Both the position numbers and the translations under genes were made by a program. DNA of 64,000 bases from Gnetum montanum. Lineage: Eukaryota > Streptophyta > Gnetopsida > Gnetales > Gnetaceae. Numbering within the stretch: position 1 is the stretch's first letter; each line of letters starts with the position of its first letter. Positions 1-12,481 of this stretch are shown piece after piece. The notes under the pieces were generated by a model. That model ran no database searches. It had not been told where the DNA came from and saw only the letters and a program-made list of their open reading frames with translations. The stretch covers positions 167,915-231,914 of the forward strand of contig MNCI01004047.1 of assembly GCA_015680685.1 (NCBI GenBank), given 5' to 3'.

Positions 1-900
1 TTGGAGTTTCTACAAGTTTCTTATTAAGATTCTAAAATGCCTTTACACATTCTTTGATTCATACAAACAAAGTATCTTTCTTTGTTAGCTCCACCAATGG
101 TTTAACGATCTTAGAGAAATTCTCTATGACTCATCGATAGTAACAAGTATGTTAAAGGAATTACTAGACATTTTTAATAGTTTTTGGTTGTTGAGTAATT
201 CCTTGGATGACCCTTATTTTTTTAAGGTCCACCTCAATCCCTACTTGTGAGATTTTGTTCGCCAAAGCAATGTCCTCATGGATAATCATATTACTCTTGT
301 GCTAATTGAGCTAATGGTTTGTCTTCATACATGTTTTTAGTAATTACTTAAGGTGGCCAAGGGCTTGCTCGAATGTAGCACCATAGGTGGAGAATTCATA
401 CATGAAGACTTCCACCCCATTATTGATCTACTATTGAAAAAAGCTAAGGACAAGGCATTGGAAGGTTGTAGGGGTGTTGCAGAAACTGAAAGGCATCTTT
501 TTGTATGCAAAAGTCTCCTAGGAACTTGTGAATGTTGTTTTGGCCTAATCCTTAGGTGTGATTTGAATTTGGTTATAGCCATGATAACCATCCAAAAAGC
601 TATAGTAGAAATGTCCAGAGATGGTATCCAACACCTGGTCCACAAATGGCAACAAGAAATGATCTTTGTAGGTTACCATGTTCAATAGCCTGAAGTTAAT
701 GCAAATCCTCCACTTGTCACATTTCTTTGGCATGATCACAAGTGCATTATCCCACTCCCTATTCACAATGGGATAGATGAATCCCACCTTGAGAAGTTTT
801 TCAATCTCCTCCTTGATGATCTGCTTTAATTTGGGCTTCAATCACTACCACGACTCCCTCTTTGGCTTTATGGAAGGATGAGTATAGATGTGATGCTGGC
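1..900 (-). pseudogene. gypsy reverse transcriptase relic (element A)
   Basis: The minus-strand frame at 545-841 reads as the start of a Ty3/gypsy reverse transcriptase: a KEEIEKLLKVGFIYPI-like segment, then PKKCDKWRICINFR, then SFLDGYHGYNQIQI just before the catalytic region. Homology continues in shifted frames to position 1, where an IEVDLKKI-like and a FSKIVKPLVELTKKD-like segment mark the thumb and the link to RNase H. Several stops and frameshifts interrupt it. The active-site aspartates are not in an intact frame. RNase H and integrase would lie left of the window. Confidence 0.88.
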
Positions 901-1399
901 ATATCCAAGGATTAATCCTAGTGAGTTCGAGATATAACCAAGCAAAGATTGTTGTCCATTTGTTAACCACCTTCAATAGCTTCTCTTTTTGTTCATGAGC
1001 AATGTTGGCATTAATTATCACCTACTTGTCATTTTCCATAAAAGTGTATTCCATGTTGATAGGTAAAGTTTTTAAATGTATGGGCTAATGCTTAAATTTT
1101 GAGGGATTTCTAACTCTAACCAATTGGTGTCGTTAGTTCCATCATCGAAGAGTTAGAAATGTACTCGCACCAGTTCATCCATGCCTTCAACATAGATAGT
1201 TATCAGGTTCTTAGTTGGTTCCATGCAATGTGTGCTACTTTTAGGATTAGCTGTTAGCCACTGGGTGCCCTCCTATTTTGTGGTTGTTGTGTATAGGCAC
1301 CTTTGAATCCTTGTCACATCTGCACACTATTTGCATGTTTTGATTGATGTACTTTTGGTGGTGCATAGTTTCTACACCTTGTTGCACCTTGTATCACTA

Positions 1400-1914
1400 T
1401 ACATGATGCATGGAAGTCTCTTCCTCTCGATCTTTCCAAATGCATTTTCCTTAGAAATCTCTAAGGAAAGGTCCTTGATGCCAAGCTATGCATCAATGGC
1501 ACTTATCCAAGTCCTTCCCATGATAATTGGAAAGTCCCCCTTGCAATTATTAACTTGAATCATCATAAAATTGGCAGGATAGGACTACCCATAAACGGTG
1601 GTCATAATCTCTTGCACCAGTCCCAAGGGAAAAATGATGGACTAGTTTTCCAACTCAAGATTAATGTTGTCATTCTTAAGTAGAGGTAGGCTCTAAGCTT
1701 TGTGCATCTCATGATGAATCAGATTAACTCTAGAACCTGAATCAAGAAGAGCCTTGCATAGCTCATTCCCAATGATTTGTAAATAAATTAAGAGACTCCT
1801 AGGATTAGATCTTTTCTTGGGAAGGTGGCCAGCCTTTATCCAATTAGTTACCACATGGATTAACATGATGGTATGCACCTTGGGAGTTGTTTTGTTTGAA
1901 GGGGACTCGAACAA
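1400..1914 (-). pseudogene. gypsy aspartic protease relic (element A)
   Basis: The minus-strand frame at 1693-1914 contains ALLDSGSRVNLI, the retropepsin active-site D-S-G followed by a hydrophobic strand. The next stretch toward 1400 resembles the second half of a plant gypsy protease, with an IIMGR-like segment where related proteases have a glycine-rich motif before their end. The same two-part arrangement is seen at 27299-27805 in element C. Stops separate the parts here, so it is non-functional. Confidence 0.75.
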
Positions 1915-2439
1915 AATGGATGCAGAGAACGAGCAAGAAATAGGGCTATCAGCTGCATGAGTCTATGAGGGCTTTTTAGGACTGTTGAATCAGAAGAATG
2001 GTCTGTTTGGAATTTGGTTTTTGAACCATTCAGTTGAAGAGACAACTGTAAGTTAACAACACTAGTAGCATTACATTATTGTGGCTGGGCTAAAATTTTA
2101 CCCTGCATTGATGGAGCAAGTAGTAATTAAGTTAAAGATGGAGGGACATGCATAAAAGGATGAGGAGGGTGATGAGAAAATGGGGACTTCCCTCTTGGAG
2201 ATCGAGGTTAAGCTTTGTAGTACTTAGGGGGTTAGTAGGGATGTTGGAATGAGGCATGATTGGAAGAGTCACATAGAGAAATGGGCTACTAAACATAGTT
2301 CCCATATGGATTACATTGTTTGTAAGGGTACTACTACCTTAGTGGTGGCATCCCCCATAATTGTGGATTTTGCCATTGATGATATTGCTCAAAAGGTTGT
2401 GGTGGAGCTTGACTTGGATAATAGGCATGTTGCTGGTGG

Positions 2440-4370
2440 AACTACTTAGGATTGACTTGAGGATAAGGTAATCTTCTAAGTTCTTACCTTTTTGCCAATC
2501 TACAATTTAGAGCATACACCCCAGACTCCGACAAGTGTGACACAATGGGAAAACATCTCTTAGGATGTTTGTATTGGTAGATGTCACATCCACCATCATG
2601 ATCTGGTTTAGACTCCCCAACCTCCTCTACTGTAGTAGCCTTGCCCTTATCCCTTTGGTAGGCATGTTTAGCTTCTTTCATTTTTTTGTGATCACAATCA
2701 CTACTTTGCTCTTTGGATGCCTCTACTATTTTTAGAGCAGTTTGGAATTTTCATCAAAAGAGTCCCACATTTTTTCTACCTTTGCTAAAGTTTTTGAAAT
2801 AGACTTTTGGATTAGCAAGGTCTTTCATTGTACCACCTCATCAAGTGGTGCCTCCTCATCATTGTTACAAAACAAAACTTCCCTTTTTCTAATGGAAGGA
2901 TCTAAGTTATACTTCTCCATACTTTCTCTCTTTTGTAGCACTTCTTCTTCTCTAGGTTCTGACAGTCTCCCTTGGGTGTAGACCCCAAGAGTTATCCTCA
3001 TTTCTAAGTGGGGCCCATGGGAAAATAACCATGGGTAGGACATTAGTGCAAAAGAGAATAATACTTGTCCATGGTTGCATCCAAGGATTCATGTGTTTCT
3101 CATCTCCAACCTTGGATCTACTTTCCAAGGTTGGACATTTGAGAGTACATTTGATACTTGTCATTAAAGAGCTCAAGCATCGTACTCCATCAATGGATTG
3201 ATTTAGACTCCAAAGATTGATACCAACTTTCAGCTGCATTTATGAATCTCCTTTGGAACAACTTTAGTTTCTACCATTTTTTCTCCACATTCTATAAAGC
3301 ACAAGCATCATGAAAGGCTTGTAGATGGTTTTGCAAATCTAATTTTTATCCCCCTTAAAACTTGGGAATATTATTCATATCTAGCCACTTTATTTGTCTA
3401 TCTTTTACATGCGTTGTCAAAGTTCTCACTACCTCTATGATATTCAACATATTTCAAGTTGCAAGCAAAGTCTCATCATAGTCATGGCCTCTCTGATGGC
3501 CATGATGCCTATGATGCCCTATGCTCTCCCTTCTTTCATGGTGGTGGGCCTTCCTTAATTGCCCATGCCCCTAATCTCGACTAGTCCGATGGGTCCTACA
3601 ATCATTTCTATCTCTCTAGTCATGTGCATCATGATCATGTCCTCTGTGACTTTCATTGGAGCTAGAGGAGGAATAAGAGGATGATGAAGGTAAAGAGGAA
3701 GGAGGACTAGCACCATGATGCCCTTCACCCCCTCTTTAATGGTCATGATAATGATCATCATCATGATTCTTTTCCTTGTCCTTGCCATGAGTCCCACTTT
3801 TGGATCTCCCACGATCATGGGACTTGTTCTTTCTTGAACCAGGATTGTTTATAGTGGACTATAAGTTCTAGTTCAAATTCGTTCATTGAAACCAAGGGGA
3901 GGGGAGTCAGTAAAATCAACATCCTCAAAGAAGGAATCCTCACTGTCCATTTTACCTAATAGGAACAAGGGTTTATATAACCATTTTCCCTTCACAGCTT
4001 CATAGTCTTTCTCCTATTGCCAATCAATTTTGCATTGTGCTTTAGTGGGATGGTAATCCATAGAATTGTGATCCTACACAATGTACTTAGCATGAAGCCC
4101 TTGAATGCCTAACCTCATAAGAGTTTCTTGGAGTATCACAAGAATTAATCAATCGAGTGGCAACCTAATGTTGCCCTCCATGTTCATCCACTACATCTAG
4201 CATCCTAATGTAGGATGAAGGTAAAGTCGAGCGCACACTCATTAGGATGAGTATATACCACTCGACATTGTTTGGGCATTGGTTGATTTGATCATTTATT
4301 TGTTTGATTGGATGTGTGCTCAAATTTAGGTGAAGAATCATCCCTGTGGGAAGAATACATGTTGGATTAA
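2440..4370 (-). pseudogene. gypsy gag relic (element A)
   Basis: The minus-strand fragments at 2484-2681, 2825-3043 and 3555-3818 parallel the gag of element C in order and sequence. A His/Cys motif (CDIYQYKHPKRCFPIVSHL) ends the polypeptide. Before it lie acidic and lysine-rich linkers, a degenerate Retrotrans_gag core, and a His/Asp/Arg/Ser-rich N-terminal region. No continuous frame remains. The likely start, judged from alignment with C, is near 4370, about 120 bp from the primer site. Confidence 0.72.
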
Positions 4371-4493
4371 AAGAAAATACCAGTGTACTTTTTACAATTA
4401 TTATTATTAGAATGATTGAGACTTTAAGGTTTAATCTAATAATGTTGAATAATTTTCACTAACTTCTAGATAGTGCACATAGCTCACGAAAGT

Positions 4494-4510
4494 CCCCAAT
4501 AATGGCACCA
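4494..4510 (-). other. Primer binding site of element A (tRNA-Asp type, degenerate)
   Basis: On the plus strand the bases CCCCAATAATGGCACCA resemble the 3' end of plant tRNA-Asp (CCCGGCAACGGCGCCA) and abut the LTR start TGATGAG at 4512. The better-preserved site in element C (30391-30405) supports the assignment. Confidence 0.6.
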
Positions 4511-4511
4511 A

Positions 4512-4870
4512 TGATGAGCAACAAGTAAACCCTACACCCAACAATACGAATCACTAGCATTCACTCAGCAATCGAATTCCAAAGAATTAAGGTTTTTAAA
4601 GACACTCATTCTAGGAGGTGAAACTAATGATTACAATTGTTGGCTTCATAGTTCAACTTGTGAATGCAAGGGTATGGTTAAGTGTAACTGAGGTAAATGA
4701 TTTTTATCATTTTTATCTTTTATGGTTTAAGTTGCCTAAGAACAAGAATAAAGAATAAAGTGTTTAATTGCTAAATTAATCTAACAACTAGCTAACACTA
4801 AACTAATCCTAACACTAAACTAGCTAACACTAAACTAATCCTAACACTAAACTAGCTAACAATAGTTTAC
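4512..4870 (-). repeat. Truncated 5' LTR of element A
   Basis: The segment starts TGATGAGCAAC next to the primer site and follows the pattern of the other family LTRs (acccaacaatacgaat, and a ctaac-rich part). Similarity fades near 4870, well short of the roughly 800 bp of the intact LTRs at 24212 and 30407. The rest is deleted or too diverged to see. Confidence 0.6.
4789..4860. repeat. 32-bp tandem repeat, 2.25 copies
   Basis: The unit tagctaacactaaactaatc plus twelve further bases occurs twice in perfect succession and is followed by the first 8 bases of a third copy. It expands a ctaac-rich part of the LTR. Confidence 0.9.
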
Positions 4871-5024
4871 ATCAGGCTTTACAAGTATTTCTTAGAAGGT
4901 TGACAGATTTATTTTTCCTTTTAATTTAAAAGTTGCTTATGAGATTACTATACATAATGATTTTATTCATAAAGAACTCAATAAAACCTAGAAAATGCAA
5001 TTATTACTATCCTTTTGGATGAGG

Positions 5025-5220
5025 AAAATGAAAAATATTTGGAAAGCTTGTATATTTCCTAAGATTCATATTTTGTTATGGTATCGTATTCATCAATGTC
5101 TTCTTATTGACACTTGACTTAAAAATATGAGAAATGTTTCTCCTCAATGTTCTATTTATAAAAGTGAAAACTTATTTTCTCATGTTTTTTTTAGTGTTTT
5201 GTTGTTTAGCATGGTTGGAA
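5025..5220 (+). pseudogene. LINE zf-RVT zinc-binding domain relic
   Basis: Plus-strand translation gives NIWKACIFPKIHILLWYRIH, then CLLIDT, a stop, then a segment with CSIYKSENLFSHVFF. This is the pattern of the zinc-binding domain at the C-terminus of plant L1-type ORF2 (WK..IPPK...FLW...RLLT...C..C....E...HLFF). The second cysteine of the C-x2-C pair is tyrosine and an in-frame stop precedes it, so it is a dead fragment. No reverse transcriptase is visible upstream because the LTR remnant lies there. Confidence 0.65.
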
Positions 5221-5387
5221 ATGGACATCCAAAACTTGTAACAACTTTTAACCAAACATCAATAAAGTCATTCTTGGTGATGAACATGTTTTGTCTACTT
5301 CCTTTCTTTTCATTTAGAAATATCTTTGACCACTTGTTCTTTACTTTATTCAAAAGCTTTGGTTTGTAGTAAGAGCATAACTATGAC

Positions 5388-5990
5388 CTCTCTTCAGGAG
5401 TCAAATATTAGATTCTCAAAGATGTTGCATTGTAGCTACAACTTCAAGCAAAAATACTCCAAGTGAAAGCTGAATAATTAATTTGTTTTCTACAATATTA
5501 ATTTCTTTTTGTTTAGAGGCTTAAGGATGGGCTTTATTGCTATTTGTTCTTTATCTTTGATTGATGTATTCTTTTGTCTCTAGAGAGAGTTTTCTCTTTC
5601 TCTTTATAAGAAATGCTTTAGTAACAAGCGAAAACTCATGAGGGTGCTTCTAAATAAGGACCAGGCCTAATTTGTTTCCTACCATAGAGGGGAGGTTTTA
5701 CCTTTCTTCAATAGGGAGATACTAGATTCTCAAAGATGTCACTTTTTAGCTACAACTTCAAGCAAAATTGCTCATAGTGAAATTTCAATAATTAATTTAT
5801 TTTCTAAAGTATTAATTTCTTTTTGTTTTGGAGGCTCAAGGATAGAAAGCTTCCAATTTTTGTTACTATTTGTCCTTTATTTTTGATTGATGTATTCTTC
5901 TATCTCTATAGAGAGTTTCTCATTCTATTTACAAGAAACCTTTAGTAAGAATTAAAAATCCATAACTGCACTTTTGAATAAGGGAAAAGC
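5388..5990. repeat. Imperfect tandem duplication, about 320-bp period
   Basis: Two adjacent copies share blocks such as ttagattctcaaagatgt, agctacaacttcaagcaaaa and ttgattgatgtattctt in the same order. The copies begin near 5390 and 5708. They have diverged by substitutions and small indels. No coding potential is seen. From 5990 to 6667 I see only AT-rich unassigned DNA. Confidence 0.8.
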
Positions 5991-6672
5991 CTAATCCTTT
6001 AACTATCCTAGAGAGGAGGGCTTTTAGGATTGATTGTAAGGATGAAAACTTGAAAATACATTCCTAAAATTGTTGAGATTTTTCTTTAAACTCTCTCTTC
6101 AATGATTTGATGCAGTTTTAATTGATTTAATATTATTATTCATTTTTTAGGACTCAATGCAATGAGTTTACAATTTTCCTTATCTCTTGTTTGTTGTATT
6201 ACATGATTAGTGATGGTCATAAATATTAAATATAGTTGAGCTGAACTTTTGACACGATATTCCTAATTTGTAATTTTTTTAATCTTTTGTTCACTCATGA
6301 TACATTCAAAGATGGATAAAATTTAATTTAATTTTTTTAACTATGAAAAATGGTTGTCAAACAATCTTTTACACAATAAACATGTGCTATGCTCTAGACA
6401 AATTATTCTTGAAAGTTGACACGATCTCAAACAATTGTCATTGAAAATCTACTCATGTAAATGGGGCCTCATGTTACTTAGTGATCTTATAGTAATGTTG
6501 TGATTTTCAAAATCTATAATTGCAGCATTACATTGTATATTAGAGCTTTCATTTTTTACATTTTTTTTAATGACCTTCCATTTTTCACAATTTTCTTCCG
6601 ATCTTCAATATAAGACCTTCCATTTTCTTTGATTTTTTTCCATCAATTGGCACATGGATTGTTAGCTTGGAA

Positions 6673-7176
6673 TGTAAGAAAAATTTTGCTGTAAAACATT
6701 CATCAAACATGCATCTAATCAAATTGCACAAAATCATTGAAATACAAAAATAAACTAAAAACTGACCTCTAGCCATTGATGCTCTCAGTTGGACTATGTG
6801 AACGTGTTTTGGAGAGTGTTTTAGATTCTTCTATCACATTAACACTCAACAATGATGGTATATGTAGACTCTGAGTGTTTGTGATATGGACTTAAAAAAC
6901 TGTAACATTACCATGAGTTTCATATCTTCTAGTTCCCCTTTGTTCTTCCATCAAGAACATTTTATAGGCTAGAAAATTGGTTACCAAGGATTAACTTCTG
7001 GTTCAAATGAAAAATATGAGACCATTCTTATGAAAAAAATTACAACAAATTTAGTTGGTTTCAACTTTGAAACCATTTGTTCTCCATAACATGTAAATGG
7101 TTACATTGAAGCCATTTGATTTCCATAACACATAAATGGTTACATTGAAACTTTCCATAATGTGTAAATAGTTACA
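6673..7176 (-). repeat. 3' LTR of copia element D
   Basis: This 504-bp LTR runs TGTAAG...GTTACA and aligns with 23948-24211 joined to 31236-31431. Near its right end it carries three copies of a unit like tccataacatgtaaatgg, whereas the 5' LTR has two, so a short unit was gained or lost after insertion. Confidence 0.9.
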
Positions 7177-7194
7177 TTCTTCCACTTGGTCTCC
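7177..7194 (-). other. Polypurine tract of copia element D
   Basis: On the minus strand the bases just before the 3' LTR read GGAGACCAAGTGGAAGAA, ending directly at the TGTAAC LTR start. Copia elements typically have a purine-rich AAGTGGGAGA-type tract here. Confidence 0.7.
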
Positions 7195-7489
7195 ATATTT
7201 AACCTAATATCCATCAAATCCAGCTTTCAAGAAATAAATATATGAATCATGGTAATAATTCCTCTAAATGTGAGTATTATCTTTCATGTATTACAATGTA
7301 TTGTTTATCAAACTTAATTCCTTATATGGTAACTAGACTTGATGAATAAACCCATTGTTAATTCTAGGTCCTGCCATATGTGAACTTTCTCTAATAATTG
7401 TATGCACAAACTGAATATGAGAAAACATCACAACTAAATAAGAGTTTCATTAAGATTGTAAAATTATATGTACAAACAAATTACAATAT

Positions 7490-9140
7490 GGAACCAAGTT
7501 CCATCTGAACTACATGATCCTTAAATGACATCAGTGGCATTCCTTTTGTTAAAGAATTAACTATCATCAATTTAGTGTTTATATCCTCAATGACCACTTT
7601 CTTTTCCTTAATTCGTTCCCTTATGGCTTAGTACTTTATGTCAATTTTTTTACTTCGACTATCACTCTTATTATTCCTTGCCATAAAGACAACAACTAAA
7701 TTGTCACAAAATATTCTTAATGGCCTAGATATATAATCTATAATTCTAAGGCCTGACATAAAACTCTTCAATCATAGAACATGTGAAGTAGCCTCAAAAC
7801 AATAAATGAACTTTGCCTCCATTTTGGAAGTAGTAACTAAAGTTTGCTTTCTACTCCTATGGGATATAGCTCGTCCAGTAAGCATAAAAAAATAGCCAGA
7901 CATTGATTTCCTTGAATTAACACAGCCAGAAAAGTTTGAATCAGAGTAGCCAATCACCTCCAAATTGCTAGTCCATCTATGCATAAGCATGCAATCTTTT
8001 GTACCTTGAAGGTATCTAATCACCTTCTTTACAGCCCTCTAGTGGTCAATGGCTGGATTACTTTGATATTTGTCCAACATACCCACAACAAATGCAATGT
8101 TAGGTCTTGTGTAGACCTGAGCATACATTAGGCTTCTAATAGATGAAGCATATGGAATGTTGCTCATTTGCCTTTTCTCTAAATCATTCCTCGGACACTA
8201 GTTCAAATTGAACGTGTTACCCTTCATAGTGGGTGTCATACTCGATAAACAATCTTTCATCCAAAACCTCTCTAAAGCTTTATTGATATAAGTTTCCTAT
8301 GATAGTCCTAGAATACATCTAGATTTGTCCCTATGGATCTTAATAATAATGACATAAGATGCCTCACTCATATCCTTCATGTCAATGTTCTTAGAGAGAA
8401 ATTATTTCACCTTGTATAGAAATCCATTATCATTGATCACAAGAAGGATATCATTCACATATAGGACAAGGAAATAAATTTTTCTCCCACTGACCTTTTG
8501 CTACATACATTCATCCATGATGCTCACTTCAAAACCAAATGAAGTGATAACATCATGAAATTTTAAACACCATTAATGGGAGGCCTGTTTCAATCCATAT
8601 ATGGATTTCTTAAGCTTGCATACCAATTGCTCACCACCACTAGAGGAAAATCCTTCATGATGTGTCATATAAATCTCTTCCTCTAGATCACCATTGAGAA
8701 ATGTTATTTTCACAACCATCTAATGTAATTTGAAATCAAATTGGGTAACCAATGCCATAATCACATGAAGGGAGTCCTTCTTATATACAAGAGAAAAGGT
8801 CTCTGTGTAATCTATTCCCTCTCTCTAAGTGAACCCTTTAGTAAGAAGTCTTACCTTATATCTTTTAATGTTACCTAATGAGTCTTTCTTTATCTTGAAG
8901 ACCCATTTGCATCTAATGGATTTCACACCATCAGGCAACTTGACAAGATTCCAAACTCCATTAGATGACATAAAGTTCATCTCATCTTTCATGACATTAT
9001 ACCACAAGCCAGATTTCTTACAACTCATGGCTTGTGAAAACATTTTGGGATTATTTTTGGCCTCTATGTTGTAGTCAAGCTCCTGTAGATACACTATATA
9101 GTCACTAGGAATCACTTATCACTTTACTCTAGTAGATCTC
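7490..9140 (-). pseudogene. copia reverse transcriptase and RNase H (element D)
   Basis: The frame at 8825-9115 gives the start of the copia-type reverse transcriptase, with WNLVKLPDGVKSIRCKWVFK and then KDSLGNIKRYKVRLLTKGFT. The region to 8030 continues the domain with stops. The frame at 7772-8023 gives RNase H sequence with MIRYLQGTKDCM, then GYSDSNFSGCVNSRKSMSGY. A C-terminal tail ends near 7490. The frame is broken at several places, so the enzyme is dead. It lies downstream of integrase, as expected for Ty1/copia. Confidence 0.88.
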
Positions 9141-9399
9141 CTTAATGTTGATTCATCATTCCCCTGAGGAGCATGTTGTTCAACAACCTATTTAACAAGT
9201 TCTAGGATTTGTTGTTCAACTGGTTCTACTACTTCTTGATTAGCAGTATGTGTAACTTCAATGATTGGTTGTTGTTCATCACGCGTTTGTTCTCTAGGCA
9301 TGTTGTGTACAACTATTAGTCTATCACTTGAAGTAGAGGGTTGAGCATCTACATGATCTTTGTCAAGAACAATATTCCAGGATCAATTCTTCCTACTAA

Positions 9400-10465
9400 T
9401 CAAGTCATTCTCAAGAAAGTTAGCATTCCTTGATTCCACAAACCTAGTAGTATATAATGGATAACAAAATCAATATCCCTTAGATTGTTTGGCATATCCA
9501 ATGAAATATCCACTTATGGTCCTTGGATCTAGCTTCTTTTCTTGTGGATTATAGACTCTTACTTTAGATGGGCATCCCCAAATGCATATATGTTGCAAAC
9601 TCAGTTTCCAACCTTTCCATAATTCAAATGGTGTCTTTGAGACAACCTTGTTTGGAACTCGGTTCAATATATACATAGTTGTCTTGAGAGCTTCAATCCA
9701 CAAGGACTTAGGAAGCTTGAAGCCACGAAGCATACTTTGCATCATGTCCAACAATGTTTGGTTTCTTCTCTCTGCCACACCATTTTATTCTGGAGAACCA
9801 AGCATAGTGTACTAGGTAACAATTCCATGCTCTTGAAGAAACTTAGTAAATGGATGAAGTGCTTATGCATCATTAGTGTATCTACCATAGTATTCACCAC
9901 CTCTATTAGACCTCGCTATCATTATTTGCTTACCACACTATTTTTCTACTTCAACCTTAAACACCTTAAAGGCATCTAAAGCTTCGTTCTTATTATTAAG
10001 TAGGTAGAGATACATATATCATGATATTCATTAATAAAAGTAATGAAATACCTTTAACCATATGTGTCCATATTTAGATGACAAATATTTGTATGTATGA
10101 TCTCTAATACATTTGAACTCCTCTTGACACCTTTCTTTGACATATTGGTCTACTTTTCCTTTATGTAGTCCACACAAATATCAAAGTTAGTAAATTATTG
10201 AGTACTAAGTACTCCATCATTTACTAATCACTTTATTCTCTTAATAGAGATATGTCCTAATCTACGATGCCACAACATAGAGGATTGTTCATTCATAACA
10301 CATCTTTTAATGCCAACACTATCATGAACATGCATGGAAGTATAAGAAGTTTCATCTTGTAAAATAGTTTTGAAAAGATCATCTATTAATATATCATGTC
10401 CAATAAGTTCAGATCTATAATATAAACTGAATATAGTGTTTGAAAAATTAAAGGAAAATCCCAAT
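9400..10465 (-). pseudogene. copia GAG-pre-integrase and integrase (element D)
   Basis: The frame at 10228-10464 ends with SMLWHRRLGHISIKRIK, the GAG-pre-integrase zinc-binding signature of copia integrases. The frame at 9470-9778 starts AERRNQTLLDMMQSML and continues through KSLWIEALKTTMYILNRVPN, then a WGCPSKVRVYNP-like stretch, the C-terminal part of the integrase core. Between them the core is frame-disrupted. The domain is cut from its protease by element B at 10465, and its reading frame resumes at 21730 on the other side. Confidence 0.88.
10461..10465. other. Target site duplication of gypsy element B, left copy
   Basis: CCAAT precedes the LTR start TGATGAG at 10466. The identical pentamer follows the other LTR at 21725-21729. 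A 5-bp duplication is normal for gypsy integration. Confidence 0.85.
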
Positions 10466-11234
10466 TGATGAGCGGCGAGGTACCCCTATGCTCAACCATA
10501 TGAATATGAGCATGTACACACGATCCGTTCAAACTCCACGGATGGACTAGTTATGGCACCTAGATAGTTATATGTTGATCGCAATTCACTATCTTCCCAC
10601 CTGGACTAGTAGTAGCTTTGTCACGTATGGTTTAGTCTAGAGTGAGGCATATGATGTTGTCCTAATTTTATGTTACTCCTGATAACAGAAAAGATAAATT
10701 GGTTAAACTAATAATAGAAGCAAAACCTAAATTAGCCTATGGTAATCGTATTGGTCCTTAACCTTCCGTACACGTCTTGGACTTCGTAGGATTACTGCTA
10801 GGTGTGCCAAGTATTTGCACTTAAACGCTTGTGATTAAGGCGTACACATTCCGCTTAATGACAGGAAAAGTGAATAACAATAAATCAGTTGTTAACTAAA
10901 GAAGGCATTAAATAATTAAAACAATGAAATTAATCTAAGTGAATGTTGTAATGATGAAAGTAATCTCAATCTTTATTGTCGGTCATGCGCATGTCCAACT
11001 ATGTCACACTCGAACAAAGATGTTGTATAATTACAAACATCACACTATGGGCATGCACTGGGAATAACTAGCTTGAAAGAAAGAAATTGAAACTAAACTA
11101 CTAAAAGAAAAGAACTTTTAACTTACCCAAAAAAATTCTCCTCACTATGCGCCTGAGTGCTGTAGTTATAGGCTATTACAGGAATCATGATATCGTGTGC
11201 CCGATATTGGGGCCTAGTAAAGTGCAATTTATCA
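10466..11234 (-). repeat. 3' LTR of gypsy element B
   Basis: The LTR starts TGATGAGCGGCGAGG and ends TTTATCA. The bases that follow (taccccca) give on the minus strand a short purine run, TGGGGGTA, directly before the LTR, as also found next to the 3' LTR of element C. The sequence aligns with 20932-21724 across its length. Confidence 0.9.
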
Positions 11235-11458
11235 TACCCCCATGACTGAATAAAAACTCATCCTCGAGTTAATACAATGAGAAATGAGCCCCTTACAAAA
11301 CATTATGAAGGTATGGGATTATTGACTACTAATGACTAACCATGCCGCAATATGGGAAACACAAAACTTGGACACAGCACACAAAATACAAAATTCAAAA
11401 TGTTGGAACTCATGTGGTTCTTAGACGTGGTGGCTCCTCTATTGGTGCTTCTCTTTGT

Positions 11459-12470
11459 TTAGCTCTGCAGGCTTCTGAGATTATTGACAGGTGAGAAGTG
11501 CCTGTAGTTTCTCTTCTTCTGTCTGAGGATCATGCATAGTCCATGCTGATGTTCCAATGTTTGATGGAGCTGGCACCTCCCATGGACACAGTAGCTATGG
11601 AAACATCTGGTTTGCTTCGACATACCACATAGTAAACTATCATCGTTCCTCCTCATAGACTTTGGCTTTATCTCATAATTCCTGGTAATTTATTAGTTGT
11701 CAAGCTAAGTTTGCTGCTACATCTTTTTGGTTGTGCTGACTTGCTTTGGCCACTTCTAATTCAGAGTTTGCATCTTCTAATTTTTGCAATGTTTTCTTAT
11801 GTTCAGCAAACCCTATCTCGTACTTAGCATAAGTGGTAGCTACCTATTTCTCAAGCTCAGTTCTCGGGCACCCTGCTGTTAACATGGCCAAGTTGGCATA
11901 TCATAGATTTGCCAACTCCATGTACTCTATTTAAGTCCTAAATCTGTAGGTCTTAGCTTTTCAGTTCTACTTGATGGGTGAAGGCATAAGTATCCAGTAT
12001 GACTCACCAGTTAGTGTGTTGAGCACCGAAAAAGTTAATGTGGGCCTCAGCCATATGGATCTCCTTTTCAATGATTTCCTTGTACATTCCCATGTGATCA
12101 CAGAAGTGCTCTTTTAACTTCTCATGCTTCTTAGCCTCATTTTGCCACACACTTATCTCTATTGTCATCTTTTCATGGATGGTGCAAACCTCCTCCATGG
12201 AGAGTATTCTATTCTCCTTGGCCAAGCAATTCATATCTTGGTTGATCCAAAGTCATTGTTCTTGCATCTATTTGAAACTTTCTTCAAGAACATTCTTCTA
12301 TTTCTCAATTGTCGTCAACTGAAGATTTTCAACAGCAAGTTGTTTATTCTTCTCTTGTAAGGCCTTGAGAGCTTTAGCATGTGCGTACATTTGAGCTTGT
12401 GCCTTTGAAGCATCTTAATCAGCCTATTCTTTTTCCCTTGCCACCTTTTTATTTTTGATGAGAGTGGTTA
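11459..12470 (-). pseudogene. Coiled-coil part of the extra ORF region in element B
   Basis: Minus-strand frames from 12470 to 11700 are rich in K, E, Q, A and L with heptad-like spacing, for example KALKALQEKNKQLAVENLQL and EISVWQNEAKKHEKLKEHF. This suggests a long coiled coil. Stops and frameshifts break it. It is collinear with the globular part at 15.0-16.3 kb and could be the C-terminus of the same product, separated by the repeat-rich stretch at 12.48-14.8 kb. Function is not known to me. Some plant gypsy lineages carry an additional ORF before the 3' LTR. Confidence 0.45.
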
Positions 12471-12481
12471 CTCTCATAATT

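Larger units (their letters stand above)
1..4870 (-). mobile_element. Degenerate Ty3/gypsy retrotransposon A, cut by the left window edge
   Basis: Reading leftward on the minus strand, the order is truncated LTR, tRNA-Asp-like primer site, gag, aspartic protease, reverse transcriptase. This is the normal Ty3/gypsy order. Every domain is broken by stops and frameshifts, so the copy is dead. Its gag and protease match those of elements B and C further right, so all three belong to one family. A is the only one of the three with visible reverse transcriptase. The right boundary is approximate because the LTR is truncated near 4870. Confidence 0.85.
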
